A program made the translations under genes and the position numbers. 40,342 nt of DNA from JACMJP01 sp046160675 (lineage in GTDB: Bacteria > Bacteroidota > Bacteroidia > Chitinophagales > BACL12): assembly GCA_046160675.1 (NCBI GenBank), contig JBJXHH010000043.1, forward strand, positions 1-40,342, written 5' to 3'. A model generated the notes under the pieces. It was not told the DNA's origin. It searched no databases and saw only the letters and a program-made list of their open reading frames with translations. Positions 25,111 through 33,695 of the stretch are shown one piece after another. Numbering within the stretch: position 1 is the first letter of the stretch; every line of letters starts with the position of its first letter.

Positions 25111-25156
25111 CTTCAAAAAAAAACGGTGTAGAAAATACACCGTTTTTTTTTTGAAG
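25111..25156. terminator. Bidirectional rho-independent terminator
   Basis: Inverted repeat with core ACGGTGTA / TACACCGT (25123-25130 and 25136-25143), loop GAAAA, flanked by A-run and T-run. The stem extends through the A/T tracts to CTTC / GAAG at the outer ends, about 20 bp in total. It lies between the convergent OmpH gene (stop 25080) and MopE-type gene (stop 25170) and presents a U tract on both strands, so it should serve both. Confidence 0.9.
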
Positions 25157-25169
25157 TTAGATGTCAAAA

Positions 25170-27041
25170 TCATTCTTTTACAAACTTGCCTGTAGAAACC
25201 TCATCGCCGTTTTGTAAATGCACAATGTATAAGCCTTTGGACCACTCGTTTACAGGTAGTTGTATTTCATTCATGCCTTCATTCATTTCCAACGTTGCAG
25301 AGTAAATCGTTTTACCAGCAATATCACCTATATTCAAACTAGCATTACTCGCTGTAGCTGCTGCAAAACTGATGAATATATCTTCTGCAACCGGGTTAGG
25401 ATAGATAGTTAACCCTTTGGTGGTATTTAATTCTGCCTCTTTACAGGACATTACTATTGCGTATGTCGCGGAAATTTTTGAGCAGCCATTAGCATTCGTT
25501 ACTGTAACTTTATAATCACCGGGTGTTAAAGTAGTATATGTGTCAAGTGTTGCCCCGGCAATATTTGAAAGATTAAATTTCCATTGATAACTATTTCCAA
25601 TTGCAGTATTACTGGACTTCAAAACAATTGAATCCTCCACACAAAGATTATTTGTCCCGGTTATGTTTGAAATACTGGAAACAGGCTTTTGATAAACATT
25701 TACTAGTATAGGATCGCTTTCATCCACACAGCTTGCATTCATGGTTACCTCAACCTTGTAAGAACCACTATTGCCGAATTGAGCTGTGGGGTTAGTATTA
25801 TCAGGAACCGCTACTACTATTCCGTTTCTTTTCCAAGTATAAGTAAAGCCAGAGCCTGTAGGCTGCGCATTGAGAGTTACTTTCTGCGGCCTGCAAACAT
25901 TCACAGAGCCTACTGGAGTAATGCTTGCCGTCATCGGGAGCGGGTCATCGTCGATTACGTCGTTACAATTATCATCAATAGAATTGCATATTTCAGCCGC
26001 AGCAGGGTTCCTTAATGGCTGAGTGTCGTCACAATCAGTTGAATCAGATACATATCCAGCCGGAGCAACAATATCCTGTATTAAAAATGCTATATTTCCA
26101 AATCCATCACCATCGGCATCAGCATAAAAATTTTGTAGATAGTCATCTATAAGACCATTGCAGTCGTCATCTATTGCATTTTCTATTTCTGAAGCTCCCG
26201 CATACCTTGTATTATTTAAGTCATCACAATCATTCCTGTTCGTAACATATCCGGCTGGGGGGTCAAAGGGGTAGGCAAGCAACTCAGTAGTAGTACTATC
26301 GCCAAATCCATCAAGATCAATATCAGGATAGTAAGGAGCTTGTGTATACATGGTTATATCAGTAAAAATGAGAGATATAGCCGCAGAATCTTCAGGGAAA
26401 TAATCAGGGAAAGTAAAATCTATACCCGTAGTAGTTTGTATCATGTCCGTCGGGAAATCATGATTCTCGCTAGAGTAACCCCAGAGGAAGTAAATCTTCT
26501 TATTCAAACTGAAAATATTTCGCCCGTTTTCATCAATCCAGTTATAAATATCTTTAAACCATGCTACCTGCCCCGTTGCTGGATTCATGGTAAGAAGGTC
26601 AACATCACAAGTTGTAATGGTTGTGTCGCCAAGTGATGGTATGAGAATATTATAAATTTTTCTTGTACCGTTATGATCTACTATGAAAACAAGGGGTTTG
26701 CCGATGAACCTTTCTTCATGCAGAAAATCGTCATCATGTTGACCAGTGTAAATTTGTGTACCGGGGTTAACATTACAATCGTAAAAGTCTACCTGCGGTT
26801 TAATAGTGTAATTCTTTAAGTTATGATACTTCAAAAAATCCCTGAATTCATACTCATCATTAAAAAGGAGAGTGTCCGCATCAATAGGCTGAATGCTAGG
26901 GGCAGACTGTCCATTTACACTGCTTTGAAGATTCAGAAAAATAATAAAGAAGGCTGTAATAAGACCATAGGGCCTTTTTGAAAATTGTGGGTAGGGTACA
27001 AACAAAGTACCCCTTCTGTGAAGGTTTGTGTTGGTGTTCAT
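25170..27041 (-). CDS. Large secreted MopE-repeat protein with Ig-like domains and T9SS tail
   Basis: 623 residues. A long N-terminal region (hydrophobic core about 25-43, NGQ end) is a probable signal sequence. An unrecognised domain (about 50-230) contains motifs such as GKPLVFIVDHNGTRKIY. Two DCDD repeats follow (about 271-300 and 337-365), pattern DCDDxxxxRxxxAxEIxNxIDDxCNxxIDD, preceded by DIDLDGFGDS and DADGDGFGN acidic loops. Two Ig/PKD-like domains (about 370-530; PGDYKVTVTNANGCS in the second) and a T9SS sorting domain (YPNPVAEDIF ... STGKFVKE) finish the protein. It shares the last Ig-like domain plus sorting domain type with the protein at 39389-40342. A structural or adhesive surface role is likely; metal binding by the acidic repeats is inferred. 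Confidence 0.82.
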   Translation of the reverse strand: MNTNTNLHRRGTLFVPYPQFSKRPYGLITAFFIIFLNLQSSVNGQSAPSIQPIDADTLLFNDEYEFRDFLKYHNLKNYTIKPQVDFYDCNVNPGTQIYTGQHDDDFLHEERFIGKPLVFIVDHNGTRKIYNILIPSLGDTTITTCDVDLLTMNPATGQVAWFKDIYNWIDENGRNIFSLNKKIYFLWGYSSENHDFPTDMIQTTTGIDFTFPDYFPEDSAAISLIFTDITMYTQAPYYPDIDLDGFGDSTTTELLAYPFDPPAGYVTNRNDCDDLNNTRYAGASEIENAIDDDCNGLIDDYLQNFYADADGDGFGNIAFLIQDIVAPAGYVSDSTDCDDTQPLRNPAAAEICNSIDDNCNDVIDDDPLPMTASITPVGSVNVCRPQKVTLNAQPTGSGFTYTWKRNGIVVAVPDNTNPTAQFGNSGSYKVEVTMNASCVDESDPILVNVYQKPVSSISNITGTNNLCVEDSIVLKSSNTAIGNSYQWKFNLSNIAGATLDTYTTLTPGDYKVTVTNANGCSKISATYAIVMSCKEAELNTTKGLTIYPNPVAEDIFISFAAATASNASLNIGDIAGKTIYSATLEMNEGMNEIQLPVNEWSKGLYIVHLQNGDEVSTGKFVKE

Positions 27042-27423
27042 AGTAGGTTATTTCTTAAATTAGACCTGCAAATTAAAATTTATTGTTCAATTAAAAAAAT
27101 AATTGCTCTAAGTTTTTTCAAATTTTTGGTATATGTATAACAATCAATCCCTGTTTTACCCGCCTGATAGTCACAAGATAGCAGGTTTACTGAATATAAT
27201 TACAAGATTTGTGTCAGCCTGTGATGTAACGCTTTTATCTTTTACTGCTAAATGTTTTGCTTATTTATAAACTATCAGGTGCAAAGGTATTTTTAAATTA
27301 TATGCCTGTCAATCACCAATACTGGTGATTTTTACATCAGAGAATTTTGTATGAATGGAATGAGATGCTGAAGAAATTATTATCAATTTTGTTCTTAGTA
27401 TCTTTAACAAATTAATTTCAGTA
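27042..27423. other. 382-bp intergenic region, AT-rich, with a long-range inverted repeat
   Basis: No convincing reading frame on either strand. It holds the start region of the divergent gene pair (27041 minus, 27424 plus), a candidate structured RNA (27161-27333) and a 7/8 -7-like element TATCTTTA at 27399-27406, 17 bp before the ATG at 27424. Confidence 0.6.
27161..27333 (+). ncRNA. Candidate structured RNA with terminator-like hairpin (speculative)
   Basis: CGCCTGATAGT (27161-27171) can pair with ACTATCAGGTG (27271-27281): 11 pairs including one G-U, enclosing about 100 nt. Inside, TAGCAG (27179-27184) pairs with CTGCTA (27245-27250). After it comes a perfect 8-bp hairpin AATCACCA-ATAC-TGGTGATT (27311-27330) followed by T's (TTTTT in total from 27329), polarity matching the plus strand. 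A weak promoter-like pair upstream is TTG (27083-27085) N23 TAAGTTTT (27109-27116). Together this suggests a roughly 210-nt small RNA or a leader, but no known RNA family is recognised and single-sequence pairing can arise by chance. Confidence 0.25.
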
Positions 27424-27942
27424 ATGGAACAAATTGTTTGGATCATAGTGGCTATTCTTTGGCTTGTTATATCAGGTATAAACAAGAACAAAAAAGAACA
27501 GCAAAAACAGAAACAACGACAAGGCGAGCAACAGCCTGTTCCGCCTGCATCAAATACTGATCAAAAACAGCCTGAAACAATAAAAGATATTTTTGAAGAA
27601 TTGCGCAGGCAAATGAAAGAAGTGAATGAAACTCAACCTGAAAATCCCATCCCTCAGCCCGTAAAACCTGTAAGGCAGGTGAAACAGCAAAGAAACAGAG
27701 AAGTTACAAATAGGCAAATTATAATTGAAGATAGAGAAGTAATATCTGAACGAGAAAGGCAATCTGCTTTGGAATATGAAGCATTTGTTGCAAAAGCCCG
27801 GCTTAAACAACATGATGCTAAGAAGTATCACATGGAAGAGCAAGTAATGGAAGTTACAGAGGATGTTATTTATGAACCTGTTGACCTTGACCTGAGAAAC
27901 CTTATTATTGCTGATGCGATATTGAGAAGACCTGAGTATTAA
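27424..27942 (+). CDS. Membrane-anchored Bacteroidota hypothetical protein
   Basis: 172 residues. An N-terminal membrane helix (about 4-19, VWIIVAILWLVISGI) is followed by a strongly basic, glutamine-rich charged region (NKNKKEQQKQKQRQ) and a long, low-complexity polar body. The C-terminus DLDLRNLIIADAILRRPEY resembles the ending seen in a group of N-anchored Bacteroidota hypotheticals of the form DLRKAxIYSEILxxxY; this is from memory and should be checked. Topology: N-out, with the charged body in the cytoplasm, inferred from the basic flank. The function is unknown. It is divergent from the MopE gene and convergent with the aspartate kinase gene (19 bp apart). Confidence 0.7.
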   Translation: MEQIVWIIVAILWLVISGINKNKKEQQKQKQRQGEQQPVPPASNTDQKQPETIKDIFEELRRQMKEVNETQPENPIPQPVKPVRQVKQQRNREVTNRQIIIEDREVISERERQSALEYEAFVAKARLKQHDAKKYHMEEQVMEVTEDVIYEPVDLDLRNLIIADAILRRPEY

Positions 27943-27961
27943 ATATCCCTTTTTGGCTTTC

Positions 27962-29197
27962 TTAAAACAAGATTTGAATTGTATTTCTGCTCCTCTGGGT
28001 TAGCAAAATTTCTTTCCCCTCAGTAAGTTCATCAACAATTTCTTTTGTGTAATGCCTGATAGTGAGTAAGGTCAGGTTCTCATTTTTTACAACTTTGTAT
28101 TGTTTTTGTAAATCTCTCTCAAGTTGTTCTTCTTTGTAAGCATTTGTTTCTATGCTTATTGTACAACTCATTGCTGCTGTTTGTATCATGTTTACTTTCA
28201 CATGATGTTTGGAAAGAATATTGTAAATATTAGAAAGATTATCTTCTGCAATAAAAGAAAAGTCTGTTGTGATTATTGAAAGCAATGTTTGGTTTTTTTT
28301 GAGAATAATAACTGGTGGATAGCTCTTTTTCAACTCATCATGGTGTACTACAGTTCCGGGTTCGGCGGGATGCAAAAAAGATCTCACATAGAGAGGTATC
28401 TGCTTATTCTGGAGTGGTTTTATCGTTTTCGGATGAATAACAGTAGCGCCATAGTATGTCATCTCAATGGCTTCATAATAAGTAAGTTCAGGAATGTTTA
28501 CAGTGTCAGAAAAGATTTTCGGATCGGCATTCAACACACCCGGCACATCCTTCCAGATATACAATCCTTCTGCCTGCAAAATATTTGCAAGTATAGCGCC
28601 GGTGTAATCACTTCCCTCCCTGCCAAGGGTTGTAGTAAAACCGCCTGGGGTTTTTCCAATAAAACCTTGAGTGATTAAATGTTTTGTTTCAAGTTTTTCC
28701 GGAATAATATTGAGAGTTGCTTCCGTTGTGTTTTCCCAGTTCACACTTCCCTCTCTCCAGGTAGCATCTGTTTTTATCACATCCCTGGCATCCAGCCATT
28801 CATTTTGAATTTCCACTTCATTTAAAAAACTACTCACAATTGTTGTTGACATTAATTCTCCTATGCTTACAATCTGATCATAATATTGCGGCCATTGCAT
28901 CTGCCTGTTTGCCTCAGCATTTGTAATAATCATATCAAAAAAATAATCCATCAAAAGCCCGATAGATAAATCGGCTATAATATCGTTATGATATTTTTTT
29001 ACCTTATCAAATTGTGCTTTGTAGTCTTTTTTTTGATAAGCCAGTTCTGCAAGTTCTTCAAGCGCATTGGTCATCTTACCCATAGCGGAAATAACAATGA
29101 CTATGTTTTCGCCAGGAAACAAACTCATTATTTCCGCAACATTTTTTACTGCGGCTGCATCTTTTACAGATGCACCTCCGAATTTAAAAACCTTCAT
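27962..29197 (-). CDS. Aspartate kinase (monofunctional)
   Basis: 411 residues. The N-terminal kinase motif is KVFKFGGASVKDAAAVKNVAEI. ATP/aspartate-site elements are also present: VIVISAMGKMTNALEEL, GFIGKTPGGFTTTLGREGSDYTGAI (the family's GR-GSD block), and YYGATVIHPKTIKPLQNKQIPLYVRSF. An ACT-type tail follows from about 300, ending LLTQRSRNTIQILF, which is the normal Bacteroidota end, so the gene is full length. It catalyses the first step of the aspartate family pathway (lysine, threonine, methionine, diaminopimelate). Not fused to homoserine dehydrogenase. A TATTTTTG -7-like element lies 32-39 nt upstream of the ATG. Confidence 0.93.
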   Translation of the reverse strand: MKVFKFGGASVKDAAAVKNVAEIMSLFPGENIVIVISAMGKMTNALEELAELAYQKKDYKAQFDKVKKYHNDIIADLSIGLLMDYFFDMIITNAEANRQMQWPQYYDQIVSIGELMSTTIVSSFLNEVEIQNEWLDARDVIKTDATWREGSVNWENTTEATLNIIPEKLETKHLITQGFIGKTPGGFTTTLGREGSDYTGAILANILQAEGLYIWKDVPGVLNADPKIFSDTVNIPELTYYEAIEMTYYGATVIHPKTIKPLQNKQIPLYVRSFLHPAEPGTVVHHDELKKSYPPVIILKKNQTLLSIITTDFSFIAEDNLSNIYNILSKHHVKVNMIQTAAMSCTISIETNAYKEEQLERDLQKQYKVVKNENLTLLTIRHYTKEIVDELTEGKEILLTQRSRNTIQILF

Positions 29198-29228
29198 TTT
29201 CGTTGCTACACCCTTGTTTTGAGATGCG

Positions 29229-29236
29229 CAAAAATA
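29229..29236 (-). promoter_or_regulatory. Candidate -7 element of the aspartate kinase gene
   Basis: TATTTTTG on the minus strand matches TAnnTTTG exactly; no TTG at the usual -33 spacing. It would give a leader of about 25 nt. Confidence 0.35.
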
Positions 29237-29260
29237 CTACCCGGAAAGGAGAAGCCGGAA

Positions 29261-29851
29261 TTATTGAACCAGTACTTTTTTGTAACTAATATGACCCCTG
29301 TCATCAGTTATGCTTACCAAATAGTAGCCGGCTTGCAGGCTCTCAACTGAGATGTTGTGTTGTCGGGAGTTAATAACAACAGAGTATAAAACCCTGCCCT
29401 GCAGGTCATATAATTCAACATGAAAAGGGAAACTTAATGTCGGGGAAATACCGATGAAAATTATATCCCCAGTTGGATTCGGGTTTACAACTAAGTCAGC
29501 CTGACCCACTACTATGAAATTCACATCAACAGTATCACTTGTATAAAATCCATTAGAACCTGTTATTCGGTAGTTATAAAATCCGTCTAGTATATCAGTG
29601 TCATAAAATTCATATTTCAGGTCTTCACTAGCTCCGCACAAGCCGGGAACTGTATATATAACCTGAAATGTATTTTCATTTCCAGATCTTTCTACATTCA
29701 TATCAAAACAAGTGTTACCTGCCTTTAAGGTCCATTTCACTATGATGCTGTCGCCAAATTGTTGGGCAGTAAAGTCAGAGAACAAGCTCTGAGAGAATAA
29801 ATTCACATTACCAAGAGAAATAGCAATAAGTATAACAATTGGGTTCATCAT
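29261..29851 (-). CDS. Small secreted T9SS-sorting-domain protein
   Basis: 196 residues. A short signal peptide (MMNPIVILIAISLGNVNLFSQ) is followed by one beta-sandwich-like domain (about 25-115; IVKWTLKAGNTCFDMNVERSGNE, fibronectin-like) and a T9SS sorting domain with VVNPNPTGDIIFIGI ... SYKKVLVQ. Nothing catalytic is visible. It is a small exported or surface protein of unknown role. Gene order downstream is independent of pabB (147 bp gap). Confidence 0.75.
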   Translation of the reverse strand: MMNPIVILIAISLGNVNLFSQSLFSDFTAQQFGDSIIVKWTLKAGNTCFDMNVERSGNENTFQVIYTVPGLCGASEDLKYEFYDTDILDGFYNYRITGSNGFYTSDTVDVNFIVVGQADLVVNPNPTGDIIFIGISPTLSFPFHVELYDLQGRVLYSVVINSRQHNISVESLQAGYYLVSITDDRGHISYKKVLVQ

Positions 29852-29998
29852 GTTTCATTCCGTAAAGTAAAACGCTTTCAAAGTTAATTTGTTGCAGGGA
29901 ATTTGTTTGTTAATTTCTTTCAACTAAATACTTGAAAAATTTTATTCGAAAAAGGAATGAGGTGATAAAGGAGTATGCTGAAAGCGATAAATGGAAAC

Positions 29999-31297
29999 TT
30001 ATAATTTAGTTTCCATTTTCTGTAAAACATCCAGTAGCCCTTTTAACTTCATGATACATTCCTCGTATTCACTCTCCGGGTCAGAGTCATAAACTATGGC
30101 GCTACCCACTTGTATAGAAAGGTATTTTTGGGTAGCGTTATAAAGCATACTTCTTATAACAACATTAAAATCGAAATTCATATCTGCGTCAATGTAACCT
30201 ACAGCTCCACTAAACAGGCCTCTCTTTGTATCTTCATACTTCTCTATTAGCTGCATTGCCATCACTTTGGGGGCTCCTGTCATGCTGCCCATAGGGAAAC
30301 CATTTTTAATAGCATCAACGGGATGGATACCTTCTTTCAATTCTGCTGACACAGTTGAAACCATCTGGTGTACATGTTCAAATGAATATATACCAAATAG
30401 CTCATCAACCTTTATAGAACCTGGCTTTGCACTTTTGGCCAGATCATTTCTCACAAGATCAACTATCATTACATTTTCTGCTTTCTCTTTTTCGTTCTCA
30501 GCAAGCAGATTTCTTAAATACTCATCCCCGATCTTATTCTCGTTCCTTCCTATAGTTCCTTTCATGGGTTGAGAAAATAATTTGTTTTGTTCTTTCTTTA
30601 AAAACCTTTCCGGGCTGGATGAGATCAAGTACTTATCTCCCATCTTCATAAGTACAGAGAAGGGAGCCTTTGATTTTTCGCATAACTTTTCAAACACCAC
30701 TACCGTATCCATTTCAATTTCTCTCGCATAAAATTCCTGGCAGAAGTTGAGCTCATAAATATCCCCATCAATTATGTGTCGCCGGATTTTGTTTACAGTT
30801 TCAATGTAATCCTTTTTTTGCATTCGTGCCTGCAATGCAAGATTGCTTAGAGGTTTTTTCCCAAAAGTTGTTGGGCAGTTATTTATTTTTTCATAGGTAT
30901 CTTCTGCAGGCTCATAACTTCCAATACTAATCTCATGCTCCTTAACGATTATAAGAACTTCAGGTATGAAAAAGTACATATCAGGAAACAACAACCCGTC
31001 AAAATTCTGCGAAACCAGTTTTTCAGTTTCATTTTTCAGGTCATACCCGAAGTACCCGAAACACCAGTCTTTTTTTTGATCAATAAATTCTTTCAGCTCA
31101 TGGAAAGCATTGCCAACATTAAGTTGCATGTGATCGTGTGTTCCTGCAGCAAGTAAGAAATCAAATGTTGGATTTCCGTAAACCTTGTTATTACAAGAAT
31201 CTAGAAATGAAAATGTTTCAAACTGAGAAGCAAAATTGAGTAACTGTATGCGCAGATTGTTTTTGTTTTCCGGGTAAAAGGTTTTCCATCTGCGCAT
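29999..31297 (-). CDS. pabB: Aminodeoxychorismate synthase component I (PabB)
   Basis: 432 residues. C-terminal chorismate-binding domain: SSPERFL, P244-M-K-G-T248, MIVDLVRNDL, FEHVHQMVSTVSAEL, GFPMGSMTGAPKVMAMQLIE, GLFSGAVGYI, IQVGSAIVYDSDPESEYEECIMK. The lysine in the P-x-K-G-T block (K246) is the residue that distinguishes PabB from anthranilate synthase TrpE (PxAGT) and forms a covalent intermediate in the E. coli enzyme. Role: makes 4-amino-4-deoxychorismate for folate. No glutamine amidotransferase (PabA) is in the window. Likely transcribed with purA (21 bp upstream). Confidence 0.88.
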   Translation of the reverse strand: MRRWKTFYPENKNNLRIQLLNFASQFETFSFLDSCNNKVYGNPTFDFLLAAGTHDHMQLNVGNAFHELKEFIDQKKDWCFGYFGYDLKNETEKLVSQNFDGLLFPDMYFFIPEVLIIVKEHEISIGSYEPAEDTYEKINNCPTTFGKKPLSNLALQARMQKKDYIETVNKIRRHIIDGDIYELNFCQEFYAREIEMDTVVVFEKLCEKSKAPFSVLMKMGDKYLISSSPERFLKKEQNKLFSQPMKGTIGRNENKIGDEYLRNLLAENEKEKAENVMIVDLVRNDLAKSAKPGSIKVDELFGIYSFEHVHQMVSTVSAELKEGIHPVDAIKNGFPMGSMTGAPKVMAMQLIEKYEDTKRGLFSGAVGYIDADMNFDFNVVIRSMLYNATQKYLSIQVGSAIVYDSDPESEYEECIMKLKGLLDVLQKMETKL

Positions 31298-31318
31298 GAT
31301 GCAAGTTTAAGCATACAA

Positions 31319-32587
31319 TTACATCAAAATGAGTTTATCCCGCTCCGGCCCGGCAGAAAGCATGCTGATTTTAACTTTAAGCTCCCATTCTAGAAACTGC
31401 AGGTAGTTTTTCAGTTCAATGGGTAAATCCTCTTTTGTTTTACAATTTTCTAAATCACAGTTCCAGCCCTTGAAAGATTCATATACGGGTTCAATTTGTG
31501 CATCAACTATATCAAACGGGATTTGCGTAACTCTTTTGCCATTAATGATATACGCAACACATGCCTTTATTTCTGCAAAAGTATTCAGAACATCAATTTT
31601 TGTAATTGCAATTTGTGTAACTCCATTTATCATAATGGTATATTTCAAAGCCGGAAGGTCAATCCATCCACAACGCCTTGGTCTTTTTGTTACAGCCCCA
31701 AATTCGTTCCCTATTTTACGCAACTCCTCGCCAGTTTCGTCCAATAATTCTGTTGGGAAAGGTCCGCCCCCCACCCTTGTACAATAAGCCTTTGAGATCC
31801 CAATTACTTCGCTGATGTGCTGTGGCGCAAGACCCAGGCCTGTGCAAACCCCGGCAGTAATGGTATTACTTGAGGTTACAAATGGATAGGTACCATGGTC
31901 TACATCCAGCATGCTTCCTTGGGCTCCTTCTGCAAGGATTTTTTTGCCGGAAAGAAGCTGATCATGAATAAAATATTCGCTGTCAACAAAGGGAATCTGC
32001 TTAATAAACTCTATTGCATTGAGCCACTCTTGCTCATTTGTAACTTCTGTAGAAGCATTTTCAAAGTTTTTTAAAAGTTGAAAGTGTTTCTCTCTCAATT
32101 TTTCGTATTTATCCTTAAAATTCTTTGAATCAATATCGCCGATACGTAGGCCATTCCTCCCGGTTTTATCCATATAAGCCGGCCCTATACCTTTTAATGT
32201 AGACCCGATCTTGTGTTCGCCTTTTGCGGCTTCACTTGCTGCATCCAACATTTTATGTGTTGGCAGAATAAGATGTGCTTTTCTCGAAATGAGTAACCTT
32301 TTTTTTACATCAACCCCTGCAGCCTCGAGTTTCTCTATTTCCATTTTGAATGTAATGGGATCAATAACCACCCCGCCGCCAACGAGATTCATACAATTCT
32401 CTAAAAATATTCCTGAAGGAATTGTATGCAGTACAAACTTTACCCCACTATTCAGAATAAGCGTATGCCCTGCATTGGGGCCTCCCTGGAAACGGGCTAC
32501 TAAGTCATATTTTTCGGCAAGATAATCAACCACCTTGCCTTTCCCCTCATCGCCCCACTGCAAACCCAATAAAACATCTACATTCAT
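31319..32587 (-). CDS. purA: Adenylosuccinate synthetase PurA
   Basis: 422 residues. LLGLQWGDEGKGKVVDYLA at the N-terminus includes the GDEGKGK GTP loop with the catalytic Asp. Other motifs are RFQGGPNAGHT (IMP/catalytic His), GSTLKGIGPAYMDK, EGAQGSMLDVDHGTYPFVTSSN and TRVGGGPFPTEL. It joins IMP and aspartate with GTP to give adenylosuccinate, the committed step to AMP. The family length is normal. A good promoter match lies upstream at 32607-32637, and pabB is downstream, so purA is probably the first gene of a two-gene unit. Confidence 0.95.
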   Translation of the reverse strand: MNVDVLLGLQWGDEGKGKVVDYLAEKYDLVARFQGGPNAGHTLILNSGVKFVLHTIPSGIFLENCMNLVGGGVVIDPITFKMEIEKLEAAGVDVKKRLLISRKAHLILPTHKMLDAASEAAKGEHKIGSTLKGIGPAYMDKTGRNGLRIGDIDSKNFKDKYEKLREKHFQLLKNFENASTEVTNEQEWLNAIEFIKQIPFVDSEYFIHDQLLSGKKILAEGAQGSMLDVDHGTYPFVTSSNTITAGVCTGLGLAPQHISEVIGISKAYCTRVGGGPFPTELLDETGEELRKIGNEFGAVTKRPRRCGWIDLPALKYTIMINGVTQIAITKIDVLNTFAEIKACVAYIINGKRVTQIPFDIVDAQIEPVYESFKGWNCDLENCKTKEDLPIELKNYLQFLEWELKVKISMLSAGPERDKLILM

Positions 32588-32606
32588 TTGGTCATGGATT
32601 AAGATG

Positions 32607-32637
32607 CGAAATTAAAGAAGCAGCAGAAAGCATCAAA
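32607..32637 (-). promoter_or_regulatory. Candidate promoter of purA
   Basis: On the minus strand, TTTG (plus 32634-32637), 19-bp spacer, TAATTTCG (plus 32607-32614). The -33 is exact and the -7 matches 7 of 8 in TAnnTTTG (a T to C change in the TTT). The leader to the ATG at 32587 would be about 15 nt. Confidence 0.5.
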
Positions 32638-32673
32638 TGATTATTTATTAACAATTTATCTTTACCCGGATTG

Positions 32674-33492
32674 ATGAAAAAGGAAATCTATTTTCATGTA
32701 GGCATGGGGAAGGTTGCAAGTAAATATTTGCAGTATGATGTTTTTCCCAAACTCAGGGGAACTCACTATATCCCAACTACAAAGTATTTTTCTGTAAAAG
32801 AGATCATACAAGAAACAGATGCTCCATCGTTTTTAATCTCCCGTGAATTTGACCAGCAAATGGAAAGGGAAGTGAAGAAATTTGCAGAAATATTCCCGCA
32901 TACGAAAGCTATTCTTTTTTTGCGCAGACATGATAGCTGGATAGCATCTCAATACAGGCGTTTTGCAAAAAACGGATATGTTCGGGATTACAGGGAGTTT
33001 ATTGACCTGGAAAATGATAGCGGAAGGTTTAAAAAACAGGATCTTGTTTTTTTTAGAAATATAGAAATTCTTCAAAAGTATTTTAATGAAAAACCGCTTG
33101 TGTTGTTTTATGATGAATTACTCTCCTCCCCTTTCACTTGCATTGATAAAATTGCTGCATTCACAAAAACAAGCTACAATAGGTCAGAAATTTCATTAGA
33201 AAAGAAACACAGTTCATATGAAGAAAAACAAATAAGAGTAATGCAATTTGCGAGTAAGTATATTTCTTTCAAAGAAAATAAGCATAACAGGAAAAGTGCA
33301 TTTCAGTTCCTGAAACGACTACCAGTGTTAGGCTTACGGTACATCATATTATATGCTGCAATACTGATCCCGGCTAACTGGATGAGTAAAAAAGAAATAA
33401 TCCCGGTTAAATTCCTGCAAAAAATAAATGCGCTTACTGTCGATGATTGGCAGAAATGCATTACCTACGCAAAAGAGAACAACCCCGTATAA
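32674..33492 (+). CDS. Sulfotransferase-like P-loop protein
   Basis: The start is at the ATG at 32674 (a TTG 3 bp upstream is in frame but not needed); 272 residues. The beginning IYFHVGMGKVASKYLQ is the 5'-phosphosulfate-binding loop form seen in sulfotransferases (HVGxxKTGTxxLQ), with the usual threonine replaced. The second hallmark, LRRHDSWIASQYRRF (about residues 87-101), resembles the 3'-phosphate-binding R-x-P/H-xxxxxSxY pattern. Then comes FYDELLSSPFTCIDKI, a common sulfotransferase helix. Likely a PAPS-dependent sulfation enzyme with an unknown acceptor such as a glycan or lipid; the substitutions around the P-loop make activity uncertain. A hydrophobic stretch near 220-230 may be a membrane-associated helix. 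Confidence 0.7.
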   Translation: MKKEIYFHVGMGKVASKYLQYDVFPKLRGTHYIPTTKYFSVKEIIQETDAPSFLISREFDQQMEREVKKFAEIFPHTKAILFLRRHDSWIASQYRRFAKNGYVRDYREFIDLENDSGRFKKQDLVFFRNIEILQKYFNEKPLVLFYDELLSSPFTCIDKIAAFTKTSYNRSEISLEKKHSSYEEKQIRVMQFASKYISFKENKHNRKSAFQFLKRLPVLGLRYIILYAAILIPANWMSKKEIIPVKFLQKINALTVDDWQKCITYAKENNPV

Positions 33493-33498
33493 ATAAAA

Positions 33499-33525
33499 AA
33501 GGGTCGCCTCAGACAAGCGACCCTT
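33499..33525 (-). terminator. Rho-independent terminator on the minus strand
   Basis: Stem AAGGGTCGC (33499-33507) and GCGACCCTT (33517-33525), 9 perfect pairs, loop CTCAGACAA. Followed on the minus strand by TTTTTT and ATTT. On the plus strand there is no U tract. It closes the STAS/fur/rel operon, although it lies 170 nt past the STAS stop codon. The plus-strand sulfotransferase gene ends 7 nt away from it. Confidence 0.8.
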
Positions 33526-33695
33526 AGGTAGTTGCATGTTTCTTTACAACTATTTGATTGGGAAATGTTTAATTCACTTAAAAAAATTAACAATTATCAT
33601 GAAGAGTTTAGAAAGGCTTAGAAGGTTTGCTGTCTTAAAATAATTCAATCCCAAGTTTGTGACTTGAAAAGTTGGCCTCTTAACATTGGGAACTA

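Noticed and set aside
33349..33537. Minus-strand frame starting in the terminator region
   Set aside because: It crosses the terminator and lies antisense to the sulfotransferase gene, with no recognisable domain.
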